Origin: Hermatobates lingyangjiaoensis
Lineage: Eukaryota; Arthropoda; Insecta; Hemiptera; Hermatobatidae
NCBI GenBank assembly: GCA_026182355.1
Contig: JAPFBL010000068.1
Span: 8,779,001-8,843,000, forward strand
Length of the DNA: 64,000 nucleotides
Direction: 5' to 3'
Position 1 is the first letter of the stretch; the number at the start of each line of letters is the position of its first letter. The position numbers and the translations under genes are program-made. This document shows, one piece after another, positions 10,380 through 20,814 of this stretch. The notes under the pieces are model-generated. The model saw nothing but the letters and a program-made list of their open reading frames with translations. It was not told where the DNA came from and made no database searches.

Positions 10380-11228
10380 CAGAAGAAAACACCTAGCAAA
10401 GCAAACGACATTGGGAAAGCCTCATTGTATATTTAATATTTGTTGCAATTATAGAAGAACATGTAATATCTTGTTTGAGAGGTAAGTTTATGTTGGAATG
10501 TTAAAATATGCTAGAAAAGTCTTTGAAGGTTTTTGTATGTCTTTTTTCTCTGTTGATTGAACATTTAATTTCAATTTTTTAACACATAAGCATAAATAAA
10601 TTAGGTTTATTCTTTCTAATATTTTAATTTTTTTTAATGTAGATGTGAAAAAGTGAATTTAATTCGTTCAACTGACTGATTGATATGTAAAGATTCGATT
10701 GTTTCCTTAGATAATCATTTATTTTTATGTTAAAATGTATGGAAAAGATGATTTTATCAACTTTATATATTCCACAATTTTGAATTTGACCAGCTCTTCA
10801 TATGAAATAGAAGAGTAGTATATAAGCACAAATGCTGATTGAAGTTTTCAGTGTTCCTTGCAGCTAATAGCTATGAATGGCTGGATTAGCAATAATCTAT
10901 CCAAGCAGAGTCCATATGAGAAGCAGGCAATTTATTTTAGGTTTCATTAACCTCGTTCTAGATTGCTGCCAAATCAGCGCACACGCTGCTGTTCAAGTCA
11001 GACGACAGCTAAACAAACATATTTCTCTTATAATTTATTTAGTCAGATTTTGATTTAGTTTTTGCAATATAAGATTAAAATAAACGACAGGAAAACTAAG
11101 AACAATTCTTCAATCTGAATGTTGAGTAATATATAATTAATGTTTACTATTTGAGACAACTGATGTGGTAATCACTGGGTATAGAGTGGGTAAGACACAC
11201 TATGTTACAGCACAGAACATTGCATACA
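10379..11228. other. AT-rich intergenic DNA, nothing recognised
   Basis: No gene or element boundary seen. Confidence 0.4.
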
Positions 11229-11236
11229 TGTTAGAG

Positions 11237-11803
11237 CAGTGATGGCAAACTTATGACACACGTGTTAGTGTTCACACAGAAGCTCATATTGCTGACACGC
11301 ATTCATAACTCAAATATTTGTCAAATAATATTAAGACAAACAAACGGAATCGGTTAACAGATAAAGTCACTGACTCTTGCTTGATCTTGAAATATATAAA
11401 GTGTAAACCCAAAATAGAAGATTTAGCATCCTTCAACACCAAAAAAGTCACTTATTTGTCATATATATTCATTTTCCAATTGTATAAATTTATACTTATT
11501 TTCCAATCAAATATTTTTTTATGTTAAGTGTCAATGAACGATGTAAAAAAAGTCACTACATAAAATACTAAAAACTCTAAAAAAATAAAAAAATAAAATG
11601 TAAAAAAAAGAAAACTTTAAGATTTCATAATTTTGGTTTTTGTAACTTAAATGGCATTAAACAAATAATTAACATACAAAAGTTATAAATATGTTTATTT
11701 TTTTTTAGTATTCATGTTTGAGATGTAAAATATGGTACAAAAATGATTTTTTACTTTTTTAAAATGTTTGTCACTCCGAACCCAAAAGGCTTGGCCATCA
11801 CTG
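11237..11803 (+). mobile_element. Internally deleted hAT element, 567 bp
   Basis: Terminal inverted repeats CAGTGATGGCAAACTT (left) and AAGGCTTGGCCATCACTG (right). Flanking 8-bp sequences TGTTAGAG (11229-11236) and TGATAGAG (11804-11811) form a target duplication with one mismatch. A plus-strand peptide at about 11321-11460 contains TNKRNRLTDKVTDSCLILK and PKIEDLA, which resembles the C-terminus of hAT transposases (RLTD...CL...P.I..L). This is a non-autonomous relic of an older insertion. Confidence 0.8.
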
Positions 11804-11811
11804 TGATAGAG

Positions 11812-13127
11812 GATCAATAACTTATACCCTTAAGCAATAAACAAATATTGTTTTTAGTTAATTATTTAACTTAATATAATATTTATCCTCTTCCAACTAG
11901 TACAAAAGCTCTCAGCTCAATCTAGAATGACCGTAAACATTTGAAATCTAGAGGGAATTTTTTGTTTGTTTCAAGCCATTACGATATAAGGTAATTTTAT
12001 CCTAATCTGTAATCTGTATCGTAATAAAACTATGAGAAGGAAAATGTAAGTCTACAAAGTATAATTAACTCGTATGTAATTTATTTTTGTAGATAGTTTT
12101 GCTATTACCAATAATATATATCTCTTTTGGTATTGGTCTGGATGGTTAGTTCAGTCTTTAGTTTTAAGTTATTATTGTTCTTAGCATTGCTGTATGGGAC
12201 TAGCCTGGTCATTGATTTAATGTTATTGTCGTTATCTGCGTTAGCCTCTGAGTTGGTTTGATAATTTTTTGACATTACTGTTGTAGCTTTTTTGGTTTGT
12301 GGAGTTGATTACGCGATTTGTTGTTGGACGTTTTGTCGTAGATATTGGAATATTGGATTGTTTTAACATTTGTTTAATACAGATTTAATGTTATTTGTGT
12401 GCATGAGTTGGTGTGTATGAGTGTATGTGGTTGTTTCGTTTTGTATGACCGTGTATGTTTATTCGTGCATGATAGCTTTGTAATTGTGGTTCAGTCGTTG
12501 TTCAAAATCAGTCAATCTTGGTTGGTCGCATGTATTACAGTAAGATAAAGATAGAGACTTAAACTCATACGAATGAGCAAGAATTATAGTAGTCTCAAAA
12601 ATTGATATTCTTCTTATCAAAGTGCAGGACAATTAAAAGATAACTAATATCGTTCAATTTAGAGGACTTAATTAGCTAATATATCAAGCAAATAAGAAGA
12701 TTATGAGTTTCGTATTAGAGCCAGAATATACAAGATTTTCGGTTTCCTAGATAAGAATTTTGGCTCATGGAAAAGATTTGAAACACAAATCTCAAGTTAC
12801 TAATATCTAGTATGCCACTGTTATACTGCACAAACCCCAGAGAAAGAAAAAGCAAATAATACAGCCATTCTGTTCCTGATTCCACTTTTCAAAATACTAA
12901 TTTTCAGATTTGGTTTGACTTATACTATTCAAATTTCAATAATATGCATACATTCACAACTGATGAAAATGGAACCAGAGAGGTTTGAGTGTCAGATTAC
13001 CTGGTGACCATTCGTCAAATAAAATTTAATGATTTAAAACCAACCCATCTTACGTGGTATCCTATCCAACTTACAACCCCTAATAACTTCCCCCTAACAT
13101 ATTCATTTATCAACTTCAGAAAAAAGG
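11812..13127. other. Intergenic; G/T-rich strand segment 12120-12540
   Basis: No gene called. At 12120-12540 the plus strand is strikingly rich in G and T and poor in C and A, against even composition around it. The complementary strand would read as Asn/Thr/Gln-rich peptide. No domain recognised. Confidence 0.4.

Positions 13128-13176
<49 letters not shown>
13128..13176. repeat. (TA)n microsatellite
   Basis: TA run without an obvious PLE module on either side, so not every TA tract here is element-linked. Confidence 0.9.
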
Positions 13177-13180
<4 letters not shown>

Positions 13181-15975
13181 TAAAAACACACATTTATATA
13201 ACGTCATAACATGTATAATGCGTCAATATATTTGTCTTACAGCAGCTCTAAGACTACCTCTACTATACATTTGTCTTGCACTACTGTAAGATTGAAAAAT
13301 ATTTTGATTTTCATTGGATTGTTATATTTTTTTGGAGGGTTATTAAAAGCAATATTATTAAGCATAAGTGTGTGAGTGTCAGTTTGATTAACGGAACCTT
13401 TGAAAACACTTGACAGATCTCATATTTACCCAAAATTAAAATGAAATTTAAAATATTTGCTCTGCTGGTTCGACAAAAATGTTGAGAGATTGTAGACAGG
13501 ATGCAGAGAATAATTTATGCAACGTAAATATAGACTATTTTCATTTTTGAATTTTTTTTTCTATAACGGACAAGCGGATATAAGTGTTGTTAGTGAGAGC
13601 TAAACTACATAAAAATAAAAGAAAACCTATTATAGAGCTAGTAGAAAAGTTACCACCTTCCTACATATCTTGAAGATACAAAAAGAGTACCTAATCGTCA
13701 CGGTGGTAAGGTCACTAACCTCAGCTACTAAGGAGATGATTCTAAACCATCAGTCTCTGCTCCTTTGTGTGTTCTAGATTTTGTATCGCTAAAGAGTTGA
13801 GATGACACTATCAATCGTAGATGTTGTTAGACCTGTTCAAAAAAAAATTAAATGTAAATGATAAAAACAAGAGTTATCTTAGATTGATAAATAAGATAAT
13901 ATTGCCAGTAAATATACCGTATTTGCCAGGAAATATTCAGTAAATACGGTAAATTTTGATGATACGAGTATTTCCAGTAAATGTACCGTAAACTCTTTTG
14001 AGCATAGCTACTGGTATATGTGATAGAAATGTATTATATCTAAATTAATAAAAATTAGTTATACAGTGATATTTAGACCAGAAAAATTTTGTTAAGGTTC
14101 TTAATGAGATTACTTAGAAGTTAAGGTCGAAGAATTTTATATTTTTTGGCGTCTGTTTGCTTTCGTTTGCGATTTGAGATAAATAAAGCACAAATACAAG
14201 ATACGACGACAAGGAGTTTATTGATGGACTTCTGACGCTTGGTCGGTTCGTCGCCATTCATTCGACACACTTCCATTGCCTCGTTAACATCAATAGGAAA
14301 TGATTAACATTCTCTTTCTTTTTAACTGATTCCATTCATCAGCAAACACATTTACAACCATTAACTCCAATAGAAACTTTCAAATCATTTATTTATTTAT
14401 CTTTTCTTCAACAATCAACTTTTTACAGGAATTGTATTAACTTTTGTCTCAGCCAAAATATCTGAATCGAAACAAAAAATTGTTATAGGACCCATTATTA
14501 TCAAATTAGGCATTTCTTAAAAATTTTCTACACGATCATTATTGATGATTACTGAATATTCAAGTTTTTTGCGACCATGAATCATTAATTGCCGTAATTA
14601 TACATATAATTTCAAAACAGAAAGAATACTAATGAAAATTAAACACCAGGACTCACTTTTTCAAATTTTCGATCCATTTACCGGTCTTCCTCAGGAAAAG
14701 AAGAGGTACGGTGAAAGACAGAATTTACTATAAAGAGCAAACTTTTTGACTTATCAATAATACTGTAAGTTTTGTGGACACGATAGAGGTCTTATCGTTT
14801 AACAGATCGTAATTAAATTTTAAATTATACCCAAATATAGAATGTCTTCAGAAAATGGGCCGAATACATTTTTATTATAAATAAGCAATCGGAAATGGGT
14901 GTTATGGTATGTTTTAAGAAATGCTTATAGAAATGCTATAGAAAACAGAAATGTTGCCCAAAAAATAAAGCTACAATTAGTAACCTACAAAAAAATTTCT
15001 AAAATATATGATAAGTGCAAAGACCAATAAAGAAATAAAAAAATAAAAACCTTTTTCTGCACTTCCCGGATTTGTTTAATTAGGAATGTTTTTACAGAAC
15101 AAATCAACCATACTTCTTGTTTTAAGATTTAAGGGAAGAAAAGATTGCTTGGAGATATTTTAAGAAATTAATATGGAATGTATGGAAAATAAAATGTATA
15201 ACAATTTAAAAACAAACATCAAATAATCAATAATTTATGATACTCTCCAGGGTGAGGATGGTTGTCTAGCAAATATGTGTTACAGTAAATCTAAGTGTAG
15301 CACCGTTAACATAAATTATCGGACTTATAGTTCTTAGCATGTTTAATAACTCTATTATGTTAATTTGAATATGGGAAAGGAACTGGTTACATTTAATGCA
15401 CATGTCCTGTGATTGAATAAACATAAAATATCGTATTAGTTATTACCTTACTATAAATATTACTACAACTTTAGAATATAAAACGAGTAATATTTAATTA
15501 AAAATAACAAATGCTCTCTCTATAATAATATAAAAATTTAATGCAAATAAAAATGTCCAGTCTAATATAAGGGACAGTAAACCTATCAGAAGGTTAAATT
15601 GATAGAATCTGTTATAAAAATTTTAGTTAAAGAATGGAAAAATCTGGAAATCTTAAAGGAATCGTTGTCATTACTTCTTGGATATGGAAGGAGTTAATGA
15701 TAGAGGTATTCGAATAGATCAATGAATACTAATATGAAGATGAATTAATATAGAAAGTAGTAAATTGATTACAGTAAATGTATAGAGGATTGAATTTACC
15801 TCAACTTAAATTGTTCATTGAGTGCTATCGTTCCAAACAATTATGATTATGATACAAAAGGATATGCAGATGAACTTGGTATAAAAAAAGAGGGTTGTTT
15901 GTTGGCACAAAAAGGAATTCTGGAAGTCAGTCCAGATTCCCCCAAACTAGCTAAGCCTTCTCTCATTATGCGTTG
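13177..15975. other. Intergenic, possible tRNA-like SINE near 13690
   Basis: Mostly unremarkable. At 13690-13790 a GC-richer segment with GTGGTAAGGTCACTAACC and GATTCTAAACC vaguely resembles the A and B boxes of a tRNA-derived SINE. The match is weak and no second copy was found. A hammerhead-like motif lies at 14663-14694 (listed). Confidence 0.3.
14663..14694 (-). ncRNA. Hammerhead-like core, AAUU type
   Basis: Minus strand: CTGAGGA (fits CUGANGA), a GACC..GGATC imperfect stem II, GAA, AATT, then T. Nothing PLE-like was recognised beside it. Confidence 0.45.
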
Positions 15976-16157
15976 GAGTGAGGCACACTAATCTGCCTCA
16001 AACTCCAATACGTGCACCGCAACCACCCTAAACTACTGCACGCCTGCCAAGATCGGAATAAAAGCTGAGTGAGGCACACAGATCTGCCTCAAACTCCAAT
16101 ATGTGCACCGCAACCACCCTAAACTACTGCACGCCTGCCAAGATCGGAATAAAAGCT
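15976..16157. repeat. Tandem duplication, 91-bp unit x2
   Basis: The unit beginning GAGTGAGGCACAC at 15976 repeats at 16067 with only a few differences, and its first bases recur at 16158. The unit is much richer in C than the surroundings. Confidence 0.8.
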
Positions 16158-16689
16158 GAGTGAGGGTATCCAGAAAGAAATAAATGTAAAATAAACAGAT
16201 CAAGCAGCACCGCCAGCCTATACCTGCTGATTGGTCCTCTGTGTCCCTCCTCAGGTGAGCCAATCTCCTGACGACAGATAACTCTCAAAGCAAGCAGACA
16301 ACTTACCTAATCCCCCAGACAGAAAACACAGAACGCTCCAGAAAAAACTCTACATTGAAACTAGGACGACGTATTTCATCAACCACAAGGTAGTTTAGAC
16401 TTCTCTCAAAATGGGAAAATAATCATGAGTGCAGACAGAGGAGCTCAATTGACCAAAGATAAAATATTAAGGTAAAAAGGTAAAGTGAAGGAATTCCGAT
16501 GAGTAGGAACGAGGTTTAAGGAGAGACTCCTCTCTTGACCTAAGCTAGACGGTCTCCCCATTAGACTGCTCTGGCTGCCAGCCTAATTAACCTTACACTA
16601 GCTTACTCCTCAAATCTTACAAGCAAATTTCTCAGCACAGTGGCGATTCGATATGAATTTCTTACGCTATACTCAAAAAAATCTGGAGT
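16158..16689. other. GC-richer flank of the tandem repeat
   Basis: No recognisable gene. The minus-strand open frame at 16033-16263 lies mostly in the repeat and is not supported. Confidence 0.35.
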
Positions 16690-17254
16690 GGCCTAAACTC
16701 AAATTTACTATAAGTAAACATAATGTCAAGCTTCTTGGGTATATAATGAACTCGTATAATGACTCATTTAGACATATTAAAAATGTCTAAATTTCAGATG
16801 TTTATTAGACTTTCATTCATGCAGATAGTAGAGATAGTGATTGATCCACTTACCATTATATATGCTTATTTTTGTATATCACACCACTGATGCATATAAT
16901 ATCATTGGCATAACTACAGCAGTAATAACATTTTTGAAAAGCGAAACAAGATTTCGTGTCATCATCTCTTATGAAAAATCATTTCTTACAGGAGAACATG
17001 ACTTTTGTTCCAATAGCCAGTGGATGTCTTATAGTACATAGTTTATCTGAACTCCTTCTAAAATAAAGACTTATGACAAAAGTTTCCCATTTAAAATTTG
17101 AAAATATTCCTATTTTGACTGGAAAATGTTAGAAACATGTCGTTTTAGGATAATATTTAATTTAAGATAAAGGATAATTTCATTTATTATTTTTCATTTA
17201 ATGTTTTCAATTTTGAAATATTATTATTTACATGTTTAGTCTTTTATAAAATTA
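16690..17254. mobile_element. TIR repeat copy 1, left part (split by Helitron)
   Basis: Begins TCTGGAGTGGCCTA and carries TTTACTATAAGTAA. It is homologous along its length to 28759-29330 (copy 2). It is interrupted at 17255 by the end of a Helitron-like insertion, and the right part resumes by about 18260. Confidence 0.6.
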
Positions 17255-18250
17255 CTAGCAGACGTGCCCGTCTTTAACGGGTGTCTTACAAAATATCAGA
17301 GATGATACATGGTATTTCAAAATATTTTAGAAAAATTAGGTATAGAATAGGAAAAAATATATTTATTAGCGCAGTGTTGAGTAAGTGCCTCTGAATACAC
17401 CACATTAGCAGTCTGCTCTTCAGGTACATGGAAGAACAGAGAGTTGAACATCTAACTCTTGATAAAGCAACATACAGTTGACCATGTGAGAAACACTTGG
17501 TTTCATTCACTTAAATTCCTGCCGTAGACAGAGCATGCGACTTATTTACCATCATTGCGAAACAGACACTGGTGGGAAATTGGAACCGTTTGAATTGAAA
17601 GGGACAGTTTCTAGGTATCAATGGTATGTGTAGTTTAAACACTGACCCCCAGTACTACACCCAGGAATGATATCAGCCTCTATGACGTATCTGTGCAAAG
17701 CACGAATTTGGAGTCTGTCCCGTTTCACATTTTTGGGGCACTCAAGTTTTGTACAGCATGACTTTAAGTTTCAAGTCATGAGCAGGCAGTCCAGGAGCAG
17801 TCATGGAGTCAAGAAATTCTATTGCATAATGAACTGCTTCCTCATCACTAATCACTCTGTTTACTGACTCGTAAGCTCTTTTCTCAGCTTGATATAGTGC
17901 AAGAACTTGTTTATTGAGTTTTCCTGCCTGCTCATTTGTAAGGGTGAGAATTACTCGTTCACAAAGCCAGTTATTCTGAATAGATGGCATATCTTTAACT
18001 CCGAGAAACACCTTGTCAATTATCTCTTACTGAAAGCGTAAATACAATTGAAATTGAAACCAACTAACAATACCTACTTGATATACCTGTATATTTTCAA
18101 AGTAAACATGTCCGTATAGTTACCCAAAGATAGCTTAAAAGTCCATAGCTTCGCTTTTACGTTATTGTTCCATTCTACGTTCAATCCATTAAATACTTAG
18201 ATTTTAAGTTAGACATACACAAATTTACTTTCAAAGTTTATGTCTTATGG
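17255..18250 (-). mobile_element. Helitron-like element, 3' end at 17255
   Basis: On the minus strand the element ends with the hairpin CCCGT-loop-ACGGG (17281 back to 17267), then CACGTCTG, then CTAG (17258-17255), followed by T in the target. This is the Helitron 3'-end arrangement (hairpin, CTRR, insertion before T). It carries a helicase remnant. The 5' end was not resolved; 18250 is an estimate from where homology to TIR repeat copy 2 resumes. Confidence 0.6.
17286..18011 (-). pseudogene. Helitron Pif1-type helicase, C-terminal remnant
   Basis: Reading down the minus strand from 18011, the frame gives SIQNNWLCERVILTLTNEQA, then EEAVHYAIEFLDSM, then APGLPAHDLKLKVM. These match the Pif1/Helitron helicase segments WL.ERAIL.PTNE, EFLN and PGLPPH.L.LK. 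After a frame change near 17740 it continues with PLIPRNCPFQFKRFQFP and FAMMVNKS, and after another with CFSHGQLYVALSRVR, the helicase motif VI region. At least two frame breaks and the absence of Walker A upstream make it a dead fragment. Confidence 0.75.
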
Positions 18251-18259
18251 TGGCTGAGT

Positions 18260-18820
18260 TTACTTGAGATAAAATTTTGTGGACAAACCGACAGACAGAA
18301 ATTTTTCTATGGGTGGATTTGGTTTCTCTAATGTATGAAACGTAAAGGTAACTTGAAATAGTCAGTTCTAAACAATGTAGAGACAAAGCTTTTCTTTCAT
18401 TTATATAGATTACACTGAAAATTTTATGTCATGGTAGTGTCGAAAAAATCTGAGGATTTTTTCGTTTATTGCTTTTGATCCTCACAGATAATGGCGAAAT
18501 TTCAAGAGTCTAGAATTAGTAGTTTAGAAGAATAAAAAATTGTCTAAAAACAGGTTTTTGGCAGAAAATGTGACTTTCCCACATGTATAATTGCTCCCAA
18601 ACTATACAGCACATCTACACTATGAGACCCATTTTTGTGTAAAACGTCAATTTGATCCATCAATGATTCTTGACTGTTGTGTGACCACACACTTTGGATA
18701 CAGCCTCAACCGCCCGCCCACCCATCCACACACACATGCACTTTTGGGACCTCAAAACATGTAATTCCGTCAAAATCTCGGATCAGATTTTTTCACGGTT
18801 ACTATACTTTACTTATAGTT
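18260..18820. mobile_element. TIR repeat copy 1, right part
   Basis: Homologous to 29900-30420, sharing GACCTCAAAACATGTAATTC and a final ACTTTACTTATAG that inverts the TTTACTATAAGT found at the left end. It includes a C-rich simple tract near 18705-18740. Confidence 0.6.
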
Positions 18821-19019
18821 CCATTATAGAATGGAACGAAATTATAATCATTTATGTATACGTTATCAGATACAATTGTCCGTATAGAATACTTTACTGG
18901 GGTTTTTAAAGCAATCACAAATATTACCTAGTTTGGAAGCTTCCTGATTTCAAGGAAGAGCTTTTGTCTGTATTCTATCGGATCAAAAATAAATAATAAT
19001 AAATCCACCGAAAATAAGT

Positions 19020-19800
19020 TATCTCAAGGGACTTAAGGGAATACGATTGAATAAGGCAGTAGATAAGTTTGAAAACTTTGGAACCAAACTAACCAAAGTG
19101 TCGCCTGGAGCACTTTTGTACGACCCAGCTTTCTCAAGGACGCAATCGCAGAATTGTTGAAGTTTAAAGCAGATACAAGTTGCCTAAAACAACTAATCAA
19201 TTTGTCTGAAAAGCTTATTCCAACTAAACATAAATTTGTAAAGAAAACAATAAATCTTAAAAGAAAGACTTTAAAAATATATGGAGAATATCTAAACAGG
19301 TAACCCCTTTTTAGACAACTATCCATCGTACAATGGAATACATAATAAAATATATAGTTGATTTGCTTTTGCCTCTACTGTTTTAAGAATTCAATATTTT
19401 TACATATGATACTAAGCCATTAAAATATGTTCAAATTCCAGTTATTAAACATTTAGGGAGCAATATTAAACTTAGGTTTTTATTATCACTTATGGAAGCT
19501 ACAGTTAACATACTATGAAGAATGCAGATTTTGTGTTAAAGATGAGGAAACTTATGAACACATTCTATGTGAATGAGATGCAATCGCGTTGAAGAGGTTA
19601 AAGACTTTAGACAAATCATACCAAAAACCATAAAAAGTGAAAGATACTTTTCTAAAGACAATTATAAAGTTCATTAAAGAACTTAAATTCTCATGTTAAA
19701 TCTAGGAAGGACAAAGGGATGAATAATAGGACAGATATGGCCACAGTGCGCACTAGTCCGATGAGACTCAGATCTCCATTATAATAATAATGATAATATA
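19020..19800 (+). mobile_element. LINE 3' fragment (decayed)
   Basis: Plus-strand remnants: FLKDAIAELLKFKADTSCL near 19125-19185, and further down RFCVKDEETYEHILCE followed by DAIALKRLKTL at about 19525-19605. The Cys-rich C..C...EET.EHIL..C signature is typical of the C-terminus of non-LTR retrotransposons of the Jockey/I type. The tail ends in an (ATA)n-like repeat near 19785. A related fragment lies at 41300-42640. Several stops interrupt the frame. Confidence 0.6.
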
Positions 19801-20384
19801 TCAAATTCTTCCAGACAAATTGTTTCAAGTTTTTTATCATGACATGTCATATTGATTTTGATCGATGATTTCAAATTTGATATAACTGATTAAATAGATA
19901 TATCAATATTAAAAAAATGAAATAATATTGATTATCTATGAGTTTGATTTTCTTACACCAGAGTGATTGATATTACGTCAGCACGAAGCCACATTAAATT
20001 AATCCATAAACTAAATATATTGTTAATAAGTTTGATATCGCGTTCAATAAGAAATTTATAATTAACTTATAGTAAATTTGAGCGTAGGTCATTTCATATT
20101 TTGTTATACCTAATAGAACAAAATTTTTATCTTGTTCTTTGAGTCAGATTGGAATAGATTCAGTGACCTGCTAGTTGTCACTAAACTTTCTCCATGTAAT
20201 GCCTCCTTCTGCAGACAATGAAACTTGGGGGGAGCTAAATCTGGAATAGTAGGGAGAAGGAAGTAGTATATTCCAATATATTTTTCCGTGCTTTCTTGAG
20301 TCTACTTCTTACTTATCGTTTAATACTAACGAGCATTTCCCTTGAGATCTGAGATGATTCTTTCACATTGCTGCCTTTACTTTC
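19801..20384. other. AT-rich intergenic DNA, nothing recognised
   Basis: No feature identified. Confidence 0.4.
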
Positions 20385-20526
20385 TGAGTTGGGTTTTTGA
20401 CCCTGACGAAGACCGCTTGTTACGGTTGAAAGATCTTAGTATTGTTTTCCCATTTTCTTATTGTGGTTTGATCATTGATTGTTATTTCACGTGTTTATGT
20501 GAAATCTTTATATATATATATATATA
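20385..20526 (+). mobile_element. Module A copy
   Basis: Module A with intact hammerhead core and complete tail (CCCATTTTCTTATTGTGG, then TTTCACGTGTTTATGTGAAA) ending in (TA)n, which is immediately followed by module D. Confidence 0.75.
20403..20437 (+). ncRNA. Hammerhead ribozyme, module A
   Basis: CTGACGA (20403-20409), stem II ACCG..CGGT with a 7-base loop, GAA (20428-20430), palindromic stem III AGATCT (20431-20436), and T (20437). AGTC follows. The related 56060 and 46308 copies have a perfect GACT/AGTC stem I; here the upstream strand is GACC. Confidence 0.65.
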
Positions 20527-20774
20527 GGTGTATAATGTAATCGGGATTCGGTCAATTTTCCAGGATCAAAATCAAACTCTCAATGCCAACGTTTCGGTTT
20601 TATTTAAAACCTTTTTCATAGGCAGAAGTCAGAATTTTATTAGCCTATGAAAAAGGTTTTAAATAAAACCGAAACGTTGGCATTGAGAGTTTGATTTTGA
20701 TCCTGGAAAATTGACCGAATCCCGATTACATTATACACCTATTCTATCCAACGGTTGATATATTATTGAATTTG

Positions 20775-20775
<1 letters not shown>
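20527..20775. mobile_element. Module D foldback dimer
   Basis: Two module D arms (about 20527-20626 and 20645-20745) in inverted orientation with a spacer of about 20 bases. The arms are virtually identical, including GGTGTATAATGTAATCGG at the outer ends. Both outer sides abut TA-rich sequence (20508-20526 and 20776-20810). Confidence 0.8.

Positions 20776-20810
<35 letters not shown>
20776..20810. repeat. (TA)n microsatellite
   Basis: Pure TA run at the outer end of the module D foldback. Confidence 0.9.
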
Positions 20811-20814
20811 GGTA

